DNA of 64,000 nt from COE1 sp949066965 (GTDB taxonomy: Bacteria > Bacillota > Clostridia > Lachnospirales > Lachnospiraceae), in assembly GCA_949066965.1 (NCBI GenBank), contig CARTDA010000016.1:1-64000 (forward strand). The letters run 5' to 3'. Positions 24,040 to 32,986 of this stretch are shown piece by piece. A program made the position numbers and the translations under genes. The notes under the pieces were generated by a model. It made no database searches and was not told the origin of the DNA. It saw only the letters and a list, made by a program, of their open reading frames with translations. How positions within the stretch are numbered: the stretch's first letter is position 1; the number at the start of each line of letters is the position of its first letter.

Positions 24040-25596
24040 ATGAAACAAAACAAAAAAAATCGAACTACCCTGTTATTATTTGTCTTGCTGCTGGTCATGG
24101 CAGGCGCCTCCGCATCCATCTATCTGAGCCTGCAGGATGGTGAGGACATGTACCGCAGCAAGACGAGCAGCACAAATGCACCCTATGCCAGACCGCTGGT
24201 CGTCAATTTGACAGCGGATGAACTGCTGAATCAAATCACAGTCGGATACAATATCGGCAATTCCCTTGACAGCTGTCCCGCTGCCGGCCGGAATGACGGT
24301 ACCCATGACAGCGCCTACTACGAAACCCATCAGGGAAACCCTGTAATCACCAAGGAATTTATAGGTGCATTAAAACGCTCCGGCTTCAATGCAATACGCC
24401 TGCCAGTCACATGGTCGTGCAATACATATCGCGAAAACGGCAGACTGTCCATCCGGGAGGACTGGCTGGACCGTGTTGCGCAGGTCATTGAGTATGCCAT
24501 GGATTACAATCTTTATATCGTACTGGATACCCATCATGATGATGACATCATATGGGCAGATATGGAGGACATTGACAAGGTTTCCCAAAATCTGTGTGAT
24601 TTGTGGACGCAGATTGCGGAACGCTTTCAGGATTATGACCAGCGCCTTGTCTTTGAATCCTTCAATGAAATCAATGCAAGGGACAACGACTGGCAGTCCT
24701 ATGCGTCTTCCATGGAAGCCGCCAATATTTTAAACCAGCTCTTCGTGGACACTGTACGCGCAGGCGGCGGATACAATGCCGAACGCATTCTGCTCTGTGA
24801 CACCTACCTGAGCGAAACGGCGGATGATATCCTCAACGGATTTGTCCTTCCGGACGATTCGACAGACAGCAGGCTTGCTATCAGTGTGCATGGCTACAAC
24901 TCTTCCTACAACCAGGATATCAAAAGTTTTTTTGGCAGGCTTCAGGATCATTCCAGACGTCTTGGCGTCCCGATTGTCATCACGGAATTTGGAACCTCGG
25001 ACAGCTTTGTTCCCGCGGAATACCGCTCCAATCATGCCGGAAACTACATCGCATGTGCAAATGAATACGGCATAAAATGCTTCTGGTGGGATGACGGGCA
25101 CGACTACAGACTGATTGACCGTGACAGCGGAGAACCAGTCCATGAAGATATTGTCGATTCCCTTATGAATCCTGCGGAATTTAATACCGACAAGGTCGCA
25201 ACCAGCATTTTCGACTCCATAGAAAGCTACTCCTATGCCTCGATTTCCCCTTTGACCGGAGCACTTGAGGACTTTCCTGACGGCGCCCTCACCCTTAATC
25301 CGGGAAAGCAGGGAATCCCTGTCCTGCACGGCTATGGATACCGCATCAGTCTCAATACGTCCGGATCCGGGAATGGCCTGAGACTTTCCGGTCTGTGCTT
25401 TTATGACACCCATCAGAATCTTGTGTCGTATCATGCCCTTGACAAGGAGCTGTCCTATGACATCACGCCGCCGGAAAATGCGTCCTTTATGCGCATCACT
25501 TTTTTCAACCCATGGGATTACCGCAGCCTTGAGGAATATATCTCATACTTTGAACAGGATGCGCTCAGCCTGGAAATAACGGAATATATAAAATAA
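24040..25596 (+). CDS. Membrane-anchored GH5 family endoglucanase-like glycanase
   Basis: A 518-residue glycoside hydrolase family 5 enzyme. A single N-terminal membrane helix (about 10-30, no lipobox) would anchor it outside the cell. The (beta/alpha)8 domain covers about 55-390. The acid/base is E210 in FESFNEIN and the nucleophile is E316 in VITEFGTSD. The family marks GYNIGNSLD and RLPVTW are also present. GH5 enzymes cut beta-1,4-glucans, mannans or xyloglucan. The subfamily cannot be fixed by eye. About 120 C-terminal residues form a beta-rich region that may bind carbohydrate. It is one of few plus-strand genes here and has its own promoter and terminator. Confidence 0.9.
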   Translation: MKQNKKNRTTLLLFVLLLVMAGASASIYLSLQDGEDMYRSKTSSTNAPYARPLVVNLTADELLNQITVGYNIGNSLDSCPAAGRNDGTHDSAYYETHQGNPVITKEFIGALKRSGFNAIRLPVTWSCNTYRENGRLSIREDWLDRVAQVIEYAMDYNLYIVLDTHHDDDIIWADMEDIDKVSQNLCDLWTQIAERFQDYDQRLVFESFNEINARDNDWQSYASSMEAANILNQLFVDTVRAGGGYNAERILLCDTYLSETADDILNGFVLPDDSTDSRLAISVHGYNSSYNQDIKSFFGRLQDHSRRLGVPIVITEFGTSDSFVPAEYRSNHAGNYIACANEYGIKCFWWDDGHDYRLIDRDSGEPVHEDIVDSLMNPAEFNTDKVATSIFDSIESYSYASISPLTGALEDFPDGALTLNPGKQGIPVLHGYGYRISLNTSGSGNGLRLSGLCFYDTHQNLVSYHALDKELSYDITPPENASFMRITFFNPWDYRSLEEYISYFEQDALSLEITEYIK

Positions 25597-25630
25597 TCGG
25601 GTCTGGAAAGCTATTCCCTGCCCGATTATT
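25592..25630. terminator. Bidirectional terminator between GH5 and GT2 genes
   Basis: AATAATCGGG (25592-25601) pairs with CCCGATTATT (25621-25630). A-rich and T-rich flanks let it serve both converging genes. The GH5 stop codon lies within the left arm. Confidence 0.75.
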
Positions 25631-25646
25631 TCATATATTCACCCTT

Positions 25647-26648
25647 CTACAACAATGCCCTCAGTGAAAAGTATCTTCTGATTTTTCCGGCCCTCTTTTT
25701 TTTCAGGAGCCGGTATTCAAAGCGTTCTCTTCCGGAAGAAATCAAGTGCTCATCCACCCCGCCCAGAATCTGGTTCACCGTCTCGTTTTCCAATGCCGCA
25801 TCATAAACCTTTGCAAGCTTCTCTTTATCAGCACGGTATGCCCTGGCACATTCGCAAAACAGACCGGACAATTCCTTCACATAATATGCGTTCATGCGCC
25901 CTGCCAGCTCACTGTCATTGTGTCTCGTTACCGCTGCGGCGCTATAATCATATACAATTTTCATAAAGGCAAGCCTCGATTCCATGTCAAAATCCTGCAT
26001 GACAATATTGTTTCTTTGCAAATAATAGACAATCATTGCCTTGGACAGCATGTAGCTGCTGCTATGTGCAAAACATTCCGCCACGAACAGAAAATCCTGT
26101 CCGACTGGCAAATCCGTCCGAAAGAGAATATGGTTGTCCCTGATAATACTGCCCTTAAACAGCTTTCCCCAGCAGGTATTCAGCACAGAATCAGCATACA
26201 TCAGCCTCTCTGCCTCCCCTGTGTCTGTCGATACCACATCAGACAGCGGAAGCATCTGTGCCTTGAGCTTTCCGTTCTCCCGCAATATGATATGGCTGAA
26301 CGCGACGAAGTCTGCATAATCCTCCTCCACTGCCGCCTCTATCTGTTCCCATGCATCCTCACACAGTCTGTCGTCTGCATCAAGGAACAGGATATACCTG
26401 CCCACAGCTTCTTCCAGTCCCCTGTTGCGCACGGCAGGTATCCCGCCACTTTCTTTTTTAACAAGCCTGATGCGGCTGTCCCGCTCCATATACCTGTGTA
26501 CGACATCTGCCGTATCCTCCGTGCTGCCATCATCCACCACAATACACTCCATGGCAATATTTTCCCTGGAACATCTTGTGACGCTCCTAATGCACGCAGC
26601 GATATACCCCTGCATATTGCAGGCAGCTACGATTACACTTAAATCCAT
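25647..26648 (-). CDS. Glycosyltransferase family 2
   Basis: A 333-residue GT-A glycosyltransferase. DLSVIVAACNMQGYIAACI starts the nucleotide-binding fold, VVDDGSTEDT binds the nucleotide and FLDADDRL carries the metal-binding DxD. No membrane segment is present. Acceptor and sugar are unknown; such enzymes build surface polysaccharides or decorate teichoic acids. It lies downstream of the maltose lacI gene but is separated from it by a terminator. Confidence 0.88.
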   Translation of the reverse strand: MDLSVIVAACNMQGYIAACIRSVTRCSRENIAMECIVVDDGSTEDTADVVHRYMERDSRIRLVKKESGGIPAVRNRGLEEAVGRYILFLDADDRLCEDAWEQIEAAVEEDYADFVAFSHIILRENGKLKAQMLPLSDVVSTDTGEAERLMYADSVLNTCWGKLFKGSIIRDNHILFRTDLPVGQDFLFVAECFAHSSSYMLSKAMIVYYLQRNNIVMQDFDMESRLAFMKIVYDYSAAAVTRHNDSELAGRMNAYYVKELSGLFCECARAYRADKEKLAKVYDAALENETVNQILGGVDEHLISSGRERFEYRLLKKKRAGKIRRYFSLRALL

Positions 26649-26705
26649 GACCAGCCCTACTCCTTTCCTGTTTCATAAGAAACCGTCGGCAAACAGCCTG
26701 TACGA

Positions 26706-26731
26706 GAAAAAAACCTGACATTCCATCAGGG
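26706..26731 (-). terminator. Terminator of the maltose operon
   Basis: On the minus strand CCTGA and TCAGG (26726-26730/26714-26718) form a stem followed by a run of T residues, ten bases after the lacI stop. Confidence 0.75.
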
Positions 26732-26740
26732 ATTTTCCCA

Positions 26741-27790
26741 TTATTCCGTTCTCGCAGCGTAATCTGTCGATTCCTTTATCACGAGCTCTGCCTTATATGT
26801 AATGTGCTGGTGTTCTGCCCTTCCTGCGATAATGTTGAAAAGCAGCTTGGTTGTCGCCTTTGCCATTTCCTCCACAGGCTGGTGCATCGTCGTCAGGCTT
26901 GGCACTGTATAATTTGCCATGTCAATGCCATCATATCCTGCTATGGACACATCGCCCGGCACCTCCATCCCTGCCTCGTGCAGGGCTCTCAACGCACCGA
27001 TTGCCAGCGCGTCCGCCACGGCATACAATGCAGTAAAAGGCTCCTTACTCTCCAATAGTTTCTTGGTCGTTCGGTATCCATTCTCCATGGAAAAGTGCCC
27101 CAGTCCATCGTCTGTCTGACAGACCAGTCTGGGATTGAGCGCAATGCCGTGTGCCTTGAGGGAATCACAATAACCCTCCAGACGAAGCTTACCGATGCTC
27201 TGCTCCTCTGCCTCCGCTATCAGAATGGCAATCCTTGTATGCCCAAGGCCAATCAGATAATCCACCATCCGCGCACTTTCCCTGCGGTCATCCACACTGA
27301 TGCTCGAATACGAGTTTTTGTTGATACTCTCCAGTATGGATCCCACCGTGCTGAACACGAACGGTACCGTGAGCTTTTGCAGCTTTTCCTCAGAGTGGGA
27401 GAACAGACCACCCAAAAAAATAATTCCCCGCAGTCTCTTTTCCTTTACCACCTTCTGTGCCACATCCACTTCGTCCTCATCTGCCTCGATATGTGACAGT
27501 TCCATCGCATAGTGCTTCTTTTTACACTCCTGCTCAATTACCTGAATCATGCTGGTAAAAAAAGGATTGGATATTCCTTTTATAAGTACCGCAATTGCCT
27601 TTGCATCCACTCTTTTTAAATTTCTGGCACTGTCATTTGGCACATATCCGCTTTCCCTTATGGCATCCATTATCCGCTCTTTCGTCTCCGGATTAATATC
27701 CGGATGATTGTTAATTGCCCTCGATACAGTACTGACACCCACTCCGCACATTCTGGCTATATCCTTGATTGTCGGCTCAAACACATGCAT
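26741..27790 (-). CDS. LacI family regulator of the maltose/maltodextrin operon
   Basis: A 349-residue LacI/GalR repressor. The DNA-binding domain is TIKDIARMCGVGVSTVSRAINNHPDIN and the rest is a periplasmic-binding-protein-like effector domain. It is the last gene of the operon malE-malF-malG-malQ-lacI, so it probably binds the operator at 32760-32779 and responds to maltodextrin or a derivative. The start is uncertain: GTG 27793, ATG 27790 and GTG 27784 are close together, and AGGGG is best spaced for the last. Confidence 0.88.
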   Translation of the reverse strand: MHVFEPTIKDIARMCGVGVSTVSRAINNHPDINPETKERIMDAIRESGYVPNDSARNLKRVDAKAIAVLIKGISNPFFTSMIQVIEQECKKKHYAMELSHIEADEDEVDVAQKVVKEKRLRGIIFLGGLFSHSEEKLQKLTVPFVFSTVGSILESINKNSYSSISVDDRRESARMVDYLIGLGHTRIAILIAEAEEQSIGKLRLEGYCDSLKAHGIALNPRLVCQTDDGLGHFSMENGYRTTKKLLESKEPFTALYAVADALAIGALRALHEAGMEVPGDVSIAGYDGIDMANYTVPSLTTMHQPVEEMAKATTKLLFNIIAGRAEHQHITYKAELVIKESTDYAARTE

Positions 27791-27802
27791 CACCCCTGTT
27801 GA

Positions 27803-29305
27803 CTATTTCTTCTTCGCCTTATTATTGCGGACGATTCTTCCATAAATCTGTGCCAGCTCAAGCATATGCCTTGAAAGTTCCTCGGTGCATGCTCCATGCT
27901 CCATGCGCCACTCCCAGTTTCCGCCAAGTGTGGACGGTGTATTGATCCTCGCCTCTGCCCCAAGTCCCAGGTAATCCTGCATTGGAATCACTGCCGTGTC
28001 TGCCACGCATCCAAGCGCCGTACGGATCAGGCTCTCACAGATATCCGATGCCCTCCTGACACCCAGATACTTCTTTGCAAATGCCAAATCCTTTCTGTTC
28101 ATGCACGGAATCCAGCCGTTCACCGTGTCATTGTCGTGCGTTCCTGTGTATACAACACAGTTATTGCTGTAATTATGTGGCAGGTAGTCGCTCTCCTCCC
28201 TGGAATCAAAAGCGAACTGTAAAATTTTCATTCCGGGATACCCTGTCTTCTTGACAAGCTTCAGTACGCTCGGTGTCAGAAATCCCAGGTCCTCGGCGAT
28301 AACCGCCCGGTTTCCAAGGGTCTTTTTCATGACCTCAAACAGCTTATATCCTGGACCTGGCTTCCACTCGCCATTCTCAGCAGTCTCATCGCCATACGGA
28401 ATTGCCCAGTACTCGTCAAATCCCCTGAAATGGTCAATGCGCACAATGTCGTAAATCTCAAATACATGCGAAAGTCTTCTCATCCACCATGCAAACCCGG
28501 TCTCCTCATGGTAATCCCACTTGTACAGCGGATTGCCCCAGAGCTGTCCGGTCGCAGAAAACGCATCAGGCGGGCAGCCCGCAACCGCAGTCGGGACATT
28601 CTCCTCGTCCAGCTGGAACAGCTCAGGATTAGCCCATGTGTCCGCGCTGTCAAACGCCACATAAATGGGAATGTCCCCCACAATACTGATTCCCTTCTCA
28701 TTGGCGTATTCCTTGAGTGCCATCCACTGTGTGGAGAACAGGTACTGCTGATAGCTGTAAAATGCAATGTCGTCCGCAAGCTTCTTCTCATAGTCTGCCA
28801 TCGCCTGTGGTTTCCTGAGACGGATGTCCTCGTCCCACTCAATCCACGAAACGCCGTCAAGGGAATCCTTGACGGCCATGTACATCGCATAATCCTTGAG
28901 CCACTCTCTGTTCTCCCCAACAAACGCCTTGTATTCCGGATTTTCATTCACATTTGCCCGCTCAAATGCTTTCCGCAAAAGTTTGAATCTTGTGAAATAG
29001 ATTTTCTCATAGTCAACTTTTTTGGTATCGTTACCAAAATCGACGGACGAACACTCCTCCTCCGTGAGCAATCCCTCCTCTATCAGCGCGTCCAGGCTGA
29101 TATAGTATGGGCTGCCCGCAAAAGTCGAAAAAGACTGGTACGGTGAATCACCATATCCCGTCGGTCCTAACGGCAAAATCTGCCATAATGACTGTCCTGA
29201 TGCTGCCAAAAAATCCACGAAATCATAGGCTTCCTTTGAAAAACCGCCTATTCCAAATCTTGACGGTAAGCTGGATATCGGCATAAGCACGCCACATCTT
29301 CTCAT
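27803..29305 (-). CDS. malQ: 4-alpha-glucanotransferase (amylomaltase)
   Basis: A 500-residue GH77 enzyme that transfers glucan chains between maltodextrins, releasing glucose. The catalytic nucleophile lies in RIDHFRGFDEYW, the acid/base in VIAEDLGFL and the third Asp in GTHDNDTV. The start at MRRCGVLMPISS is preferred because AAGGAG is 6 bases upstream; an in-frame ATG ten codons earlier lacks one. It lies between the transporter and lacI genes and would process imported maltodextrin. Confidence 0.95.
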   Translation of the reverse strand: MRRCGVLMPISSLPSRFGIGGFSKEAYDFVDFLAASGQSLWQILPLGPTGYGDSPYQSFSTFAGSPYYISLDALIEEGLLTEEECSSVDFGNDTKKVDYEKIYFTRFKLLRKAFERANVNENPEYKAFVGENREWLKDYAMYMAVKDSLDGVSWIEWDEDIRLRKPQAMADYEKKLADDIAFYSYQQYLFSTQWMALKEYANEKGISIVGDIPIYVAFDSADTWANPELFQLDEENVPTAVAGCPPDAFSATGQLWGNPLYKWDYHEETGFAWWMRRLSHVFEIYDIVRIDHFRGFDEYWAIPYGDETAENGEWKPGPGYKLFEVMKKTLGNRAVIAEDLGFLTPSVLKLVKKTGYPGMKILQFAFDSREESDYLPHNYSNNCVVYTGTHDNDTVNGWIPCMNRKDLAFAKKYLGVRRASDICESLIRTALGCVADTAVIPMQDYLGLGAEARINTPSTLGGNWEWRMEHGACTEELSRHMLELAQIYGRIVRNNKAKKK

Positions 29306-29393
29306 ACATTTCTCCTTTTCCAGCAACGATTCCATACTGCCCAGCAGTCACGCAGTATGGAACCATCACTTTTCCTGCAATAAATATTAAAAC

Positions 29394-30236
29394 TTATCCT
29401 TTTACAGCACCTGCAACCACGCCCTCGATGATGTATTTCTGGCAGGCAATATAGAATATGATAATCGGTATGATTGCCAGTATAATCATCGCCATCATGG
29501 CACCCATGTCAATCGCGCCATAACCGCCCTTGAGGTACTGAATCGCAATAGGAATGGTCTTATATTTCTTGATGTCCAGCACGAGATACGGCAGCAGATA
29601 ATCGTTCCACACCCACATTGCCTCCAGAATCGCCACGGATATCGCTGTCGGCTTCATGACAGGAAATACTATCTTAAAATATGTCTGAATGGGGGTGCAG
29701 CCATCGATCATGGCAGCCTCCTCTATCTCTAACGGAATGGATTTCACAAATCCACAGAACATAAAGACCGCAAGCCCTGCCCCAAATCCCAGATACACAA
29801 TGATAATGCCGACAGGGTTTCCTAACTTAAGTATATCAGCTATTTTTGATAATGTAAACATTACCATTTGAAAAGGTATAATCATTGAGAATGCAAACAG
29901 CATATACATGCCGGAGGTAACTGCATTTTTTACCCTGGTGATGTACCATGCACACATAGATGTGCACAGGATAATCACAAATACCGCACCCACTGTAATG
30001 AACAGCGAGTAGCCGAACGCCTTTGGCAGCTCAATTTTTTCGATACCGCTGATATAGTTTTCCATTCCCACAAAAGACTTGGAATCGGGAAGTGCAAATG
30101 GCCTCTTGCTGATAAAGATTTTCTTCTTAAAAGAATTATATAACACAATGACAATCGGCATGACATAAATCACCGAAATAATTGTAAATATTGCCGTTAA
30201 CAATCCACCATGTTTTGCTTTTCTCACACTTGACAT
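29394..30236 (-). CDS. Maltodextrin-type ABC transporter permease (MalG-like)
   Basis: A 280-residue inner-membrane permease with six predicted helices and the EAA loop for the ATPase (EEAAMIDGCTPIQTYFKIVFP). It pairs with the MalF-like permease; the stop of that gene and this start overlap as TAATG, with GGAGG upstream. No ATPase gene is in the operon, so a shared MsmK-type ATPase is presumably used. Confidence 0.93.
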   Translation of the reverse strand: MSSVRKAKHGGLLTAIFTIISVIYVMPIVIVLYNSFKKKIFISKRPFALPDSKSFVGMENYISGIEKIELPKAFGYSLFITVGAVFVIILCTSMCAWYITRVKNAVTSGMYMLFAFSMIIPFQMVMFTLSKIADILKLGNPVGIIIVYLGFGAGLAVFMFCGFVKSIPLEIEEAAMIDGCTPIQTYFKIVFPVMKPTAISVAILEAMWVWNDYLLPYLVLDIKKYKTIPIAIQYLKGGYGAIDMGAMMAMIILAIIPIIIFYIACQKYIIEGVVAGAVKG

Positions 30237-31078
30237 TATGCCTGTACCTCCTTTTCCCTTGTAGCCTTCAGCTGTACAACTGCTATCAGTGCCACTAATA
30301 TAAAGAATATGACTGCCTTCGCCTGGCCTACACCCTCCCAGCCGTTTCTGCCATAGAAGGTGTTAAAGATATTGAGCGCAAGCATTTCAGACTTGTTGGA
30401 TGGTTCGCCTGCTGTCAGCGCAAGGTTCTGGTCGAAAAGCTTGAACGAGTTGGTCAGTGTCAAAAATGAACATATCGTAATCGACGGCATAACCATTGGA
30501 AGGGTTACGTGTCTTAATAATTGTCTGTTGTTAGCGCCGTCAATCTTTGCTGCCTCAATCAGATCCCCGGGAATATTCTGTATTCCTGCAATGTATATAA
30601 TCATCATATACCCGACCTGCTGCCAGCACATCAGAATGACAAGTCCCCAGAAACCATATGCAGAGCTGTATGTCAGCGTGCGCTCCATTCCGGCAAGAAT
30701 GCCGTTTAAAATCAGCTGCCAGATATAGCCAAGAATAATGCCGCCGATTAAGTTTGGCATAAAGAATATGGTTCTGAACATATTGGTACCTTTGATCCCT
30801 TTTGTCAGGAGCATCGCCACCGCAAAGGCAAGGATATTGATTGCCAGGACAGAGACGATGGTAAACAGAGCCGTATACCAGAGTGAATGGATAAACGTGC
30901 CGTCACCCCAGATTCTGATATAATTTTTAAATCCTACAAATTTGGCGTCCGTAACTGTAGTGAACTCGCAAAATGACAGATATACGCCAAGAATAAACGG
31001 AATGATAAATCCGATTGTAAACGCCAGAAGCGTCGGTAACGCAAAAATTGGAAAATACTTTTTAATTGCCTTATCCAT
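30236..31078 (-). CDS. Maltodextrin-type ABC transporter permease (MalF-like)
   Basis: A 280-residue permease with six helices and the EAA loop IEAAKIDGANNRQLLRHVTLP. It starts at MDKAIKKYFPIF: the reading frame stays open for 117 codons upstream, but that part runs antisense-like into the malE end and has no transporter features. GAGAGAGG stands before this ATG. A stem-loop lies in the gap from malE. Confidence 0.93.
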   Translation of the reverse strand: MDKAIKKYFPIFALPTLLAFTIGFIIPFILGVYLSFCEFTTVTDAKFVGFKNYIRIWGDGTFIHSLWYTALFTIVSVLAINILAFAVAMLLTKGIKGTNMFRTIFFMPNLIGGIILGYIWQLILNGILAGMERTLTYSSAYGFWGLVILMCWQQVGYMMIIYIAGIQNIPGDLIEAAKIDGANNRQLLRHVTLPMVMPSITICSFLTLTNSFKLFDQNLALTAGEPSNKSEMLALNIFNTFYGRNGWEGVGQAKAVIFFILVALIAVVQLKATREKEVQA

Positions 31079-31101
31079 AAACTTACTACCTCTCTCATAA
31101 A

Positions 31102-31134
31102 AAACTTCGCTTTTTGTCAAATGGTTTACGCTGT
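31102..31134. repeat. CAAAAAGC stem-loop repeat, copy 2
   Basis: This copy of the 6804-6844 repeat lies just ahead of the malF ribosome site. Stem and the flank AAATGGTTTAC are shared. Its position could let it influence malF translation. Confidence 0.5.
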
Positions 31135-31158
31135 TGCAAATTCCTATAATGTAAAAAT

Positions 31159-31186
31159 GGTGCAGCCAGATGCCTCCGGCTGCACC
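31159..31186 (-). promoter_or_regulatory. Stem-loop between malE and malF
   Basis: GGTGCAGCC (31159-31167) pairs with GGCTGCACC (31178-31186), with a partial T run after it on the minus strand. A small second palindrome AACTGTAAACAGTT sits at 31191-31204. Such a structure commonly protects the binding-protein mRNA or stops some transcripts, so that the binding protein is made in excess over the permeases. Confidence 0.65.
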
Positions 31187-31238
31187 CATAAACTGTAAAC
31201 AGTTTTGATTATGTCCGCAAATACTGCACTGATGCGTA

Positions 31239-32681
31239 TTAGTTGTTTGATGCCGCAAACTCGGAAGCCCAGCCGTCAACAAACGCGGTCTCAACTGCAG
31301 ACCATTCGCCGGTGCCCTGTGCATACTCCAGAAGCGCGCTTCCCACGCCGTTCTTCCAGTTCTCCGAAGGCATTGTCGTAAATGTCCATGCAACAGATGT
31401 CTTGCCCGATGACACATAGTCATTTGCAATGTTTACAAGCGGGTTTGCAGCAGGATAGTCATCAAATGCCTTGAACGGGCAGACAAATCCCATGATATAG
31501 GAGAGTGCATCGCATCCGTCATGGGATGTCACACACCAGTTCATGAAGTCGAGTGTTGCCTGAATGTCTTCAGCAGATGCATTCTTGTTCACGCACCAGT
31601 AATTCTCGCTGCCTGTGCAGAGTCCCTGGTTTTCCTCGCCCTCTACCCCGATGTAGATAGGAAGCATGCCGAGGGATTCATCTGCCATTCCGTTTCCGCT
31701 CAAATCCGTGTAAGCCCATGTACCATTCTGGTAGAATACCGCATCGCCAAGTGCGAAATCCGCTGTAGCGTCCTCGCCTGTCTTACTTGACAAAAGGGAA
31801 GGAGCGCAGACTGAATCTGTAATATATAAATCCCAGATGTTCTTGTAATTCTCTAAGTATGTACCCTTGATGGCGTCTGTGGAACCGATGCCATCTGCCT
31901 GATACTCATAGTAAATCGGCAGATTTGCAAGGTGTGTCTTGAATCGCCAGTCAGAGCTTGAATCCATGCCGGCTGATGTGAAGGCACCCTTTACGCCAAG
32001 GTCATCTGCGTTCTCCTGAATGCTGTCTGCTACTGCCTTGAGCTTGTCAAAGGAATTAATCTCCTCAACACTCTTGACAGCGGCATAATCCTTTGTGAAA
32101 TAGTCCTTTAAGATATCAGCATTGTAGATAATGCCATATGTCTCCACAACATATGCGATTCCTTTTACCTCATTGCCATCCTTCAGCGCAAAATCGTCGC
32201 TCTTTAACTGTCCATATATTTCTGAACCGGAAAGGTCATAGCAGTAATCCTTCCATGTCGCAAGTCCTACCGGTCCATTTACCTGGAATAATGTCGGTGC
32301 CTCTGACTTTGCCATCTCTGACTTTAATGTAGACTCATATGTACTGGAAGCAGCCGTCTGTACAACGACCTCCACACCTGTCTCAGCTGTGTACTTTGCA
32401 GCCAGCTCCTCCCAGTCGCCAGCCTGTTCCGGCTTGAAGTTCAGATAATAAACCTTACCGCTTCCTGACGCAGCGCCTGCATCTGCATCTGCCTGCGCAT
32501 TGTCTGCTGCTGTATCATCTGTCTTTGTATCATCTGCCTTTGTATCATCTGCCTTTGTATCATCCGTCTTTGTGTCTGCTGCGGGAGCCTGTGTCTGGCT
32601 TGAATCGTTTCCGCCGCATCCCGTAAGCACTGTCGCGAGCATTGCCGCACTGAGAACTGCACTTAATAACTTTTTCTTCAT
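31239..32681 (-). CDS. Extracellular maltodextrin-type solute-binding lipoprotein (MalE-like)
   Basis: A 480-residue substrate-binding lipoprotein. The signal peptide MKKKLLSAVLSAAMLATVLT ends in lipobox LTGC. A linker of repeated DDTKAD/DDTKTD units (about 30-70) is followed by a family 1 binding-protein fold with the aromatic residues typical of oligosaccharide sites. It heads the operon with two permeases, MalQ and LacI, so the ligand is most likely maltodextrin. The start is set at 32681 by AAGAGG 8 bases upstream. An in-frame ATG 35 codons earlier lies inside the operator region and is rejected. Confidence 0.9.
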   Translation of the reverse strand: MKKKLLSAVLSAAMLATVLTGCGGNDSSQTQAPAADTKTDDTKADDTKADDTKTDDTAADNAQADADAGAASGSGKVYYLNFKPEQAGDWEELAAKYTAETGVEVVVQTAASSTYESTLKSEMAKSEAPTLFQVNGPVGLATWKDYCYDLSGSEIYGQLKSDDFALKDGNEVKGIAYVVETYGIIYNADILKDYFTKDYAAVKSVEEINSFDKLKAVADSIQENADDLGVKGAFTSAGMDSSSDWRFKTHLANLPIYYEYQADGIGSTDAIKGTYLENYKNIWDLYITDSVCAPSLLSSKTGEDATADFALGDAVFYQNGTWAYTDLSGNGMADESLGMLPIYIGVEGEENQGLCTGSENYWCVNKNASAEDIQATLDFMNWCVTSHDGCDALSYIMGFVCPFKAFDDYPAANPLVNIANDYVSSGKTSVAWTFTTMPSENWKNGVGSALLEYAQGTGEWSAVETAFVDGWASEFAASNN

Positions 32682-32759
32682 AATCAATACCTCTTTCCTT
32701 TTTGATACCTTTGTATCCCTTTGGTTTCTAAAGTCCCTTGCGCATCCCGGAATCGTTTT

Positions 32760-32779
32760 CGGTAACGATATCGGTAACG
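32760..32779 (-). promoter_or_regulatory. Operator for the maltose LacI regulator
   Basis: CGGTAACGATATCGGTAACG is a 20-base near-palindrome centred on GATATC (16 of 20 positions symmetric). It lies about 12-31 bases downstream of the predicted transcription start, where a bound repressor would block elongation. Confidence 0.65.
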
Positions 32780-32797
32780 TTTCCAATGGACAAATTA

Positions 32798-32826
32798 ATC
32801 ATATCATTCTGCCGAAAAATTATCAA
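32798..32826 (-). promoter_or_regulatory. Promoter of the maltose operon
   Basis: On the minus strand, TTGATA (32821-32826) and TATGAT (32798-32803) are 17 bases apart. Transcription would begin near 32791 and run through the operator. Confidence 0.75.
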
Positions 32827-32901
32827 GCTAATTTTCCATATTATTTCATCTTTGGCGAAATTATCCGAAATAATAACTTTTTTATTGTGCAACTACAACA
32901 A

Positions 32902-32939
32902 AAGAATCTGCGAAAGCTATCCACTTTCCACAGATTCTT
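32902..32939 (-). terminator. Terminator of the ugd operon
   Basis: AAGAATCTG (32902-32910) pairs with CAGATTCTT (32931-32939), with an inner GAAAG/CTTTC stem and a T-rich run on the minus strand. Confidence 0.8.
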
Positions 32940-32986
32940 CTGACAAATTATATTATTTGTATATATGGCACATTCTGTCCGTCTTA

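Noticed and set aside
31079..31429. Longer malF reading frame beginning at 31429
   Set aside because: The extension overlaps the malE 3' end and the malE-malF hairpins, is Arg/His-rich and not transporter-like. The ATG at 31078 has a ribosome site.
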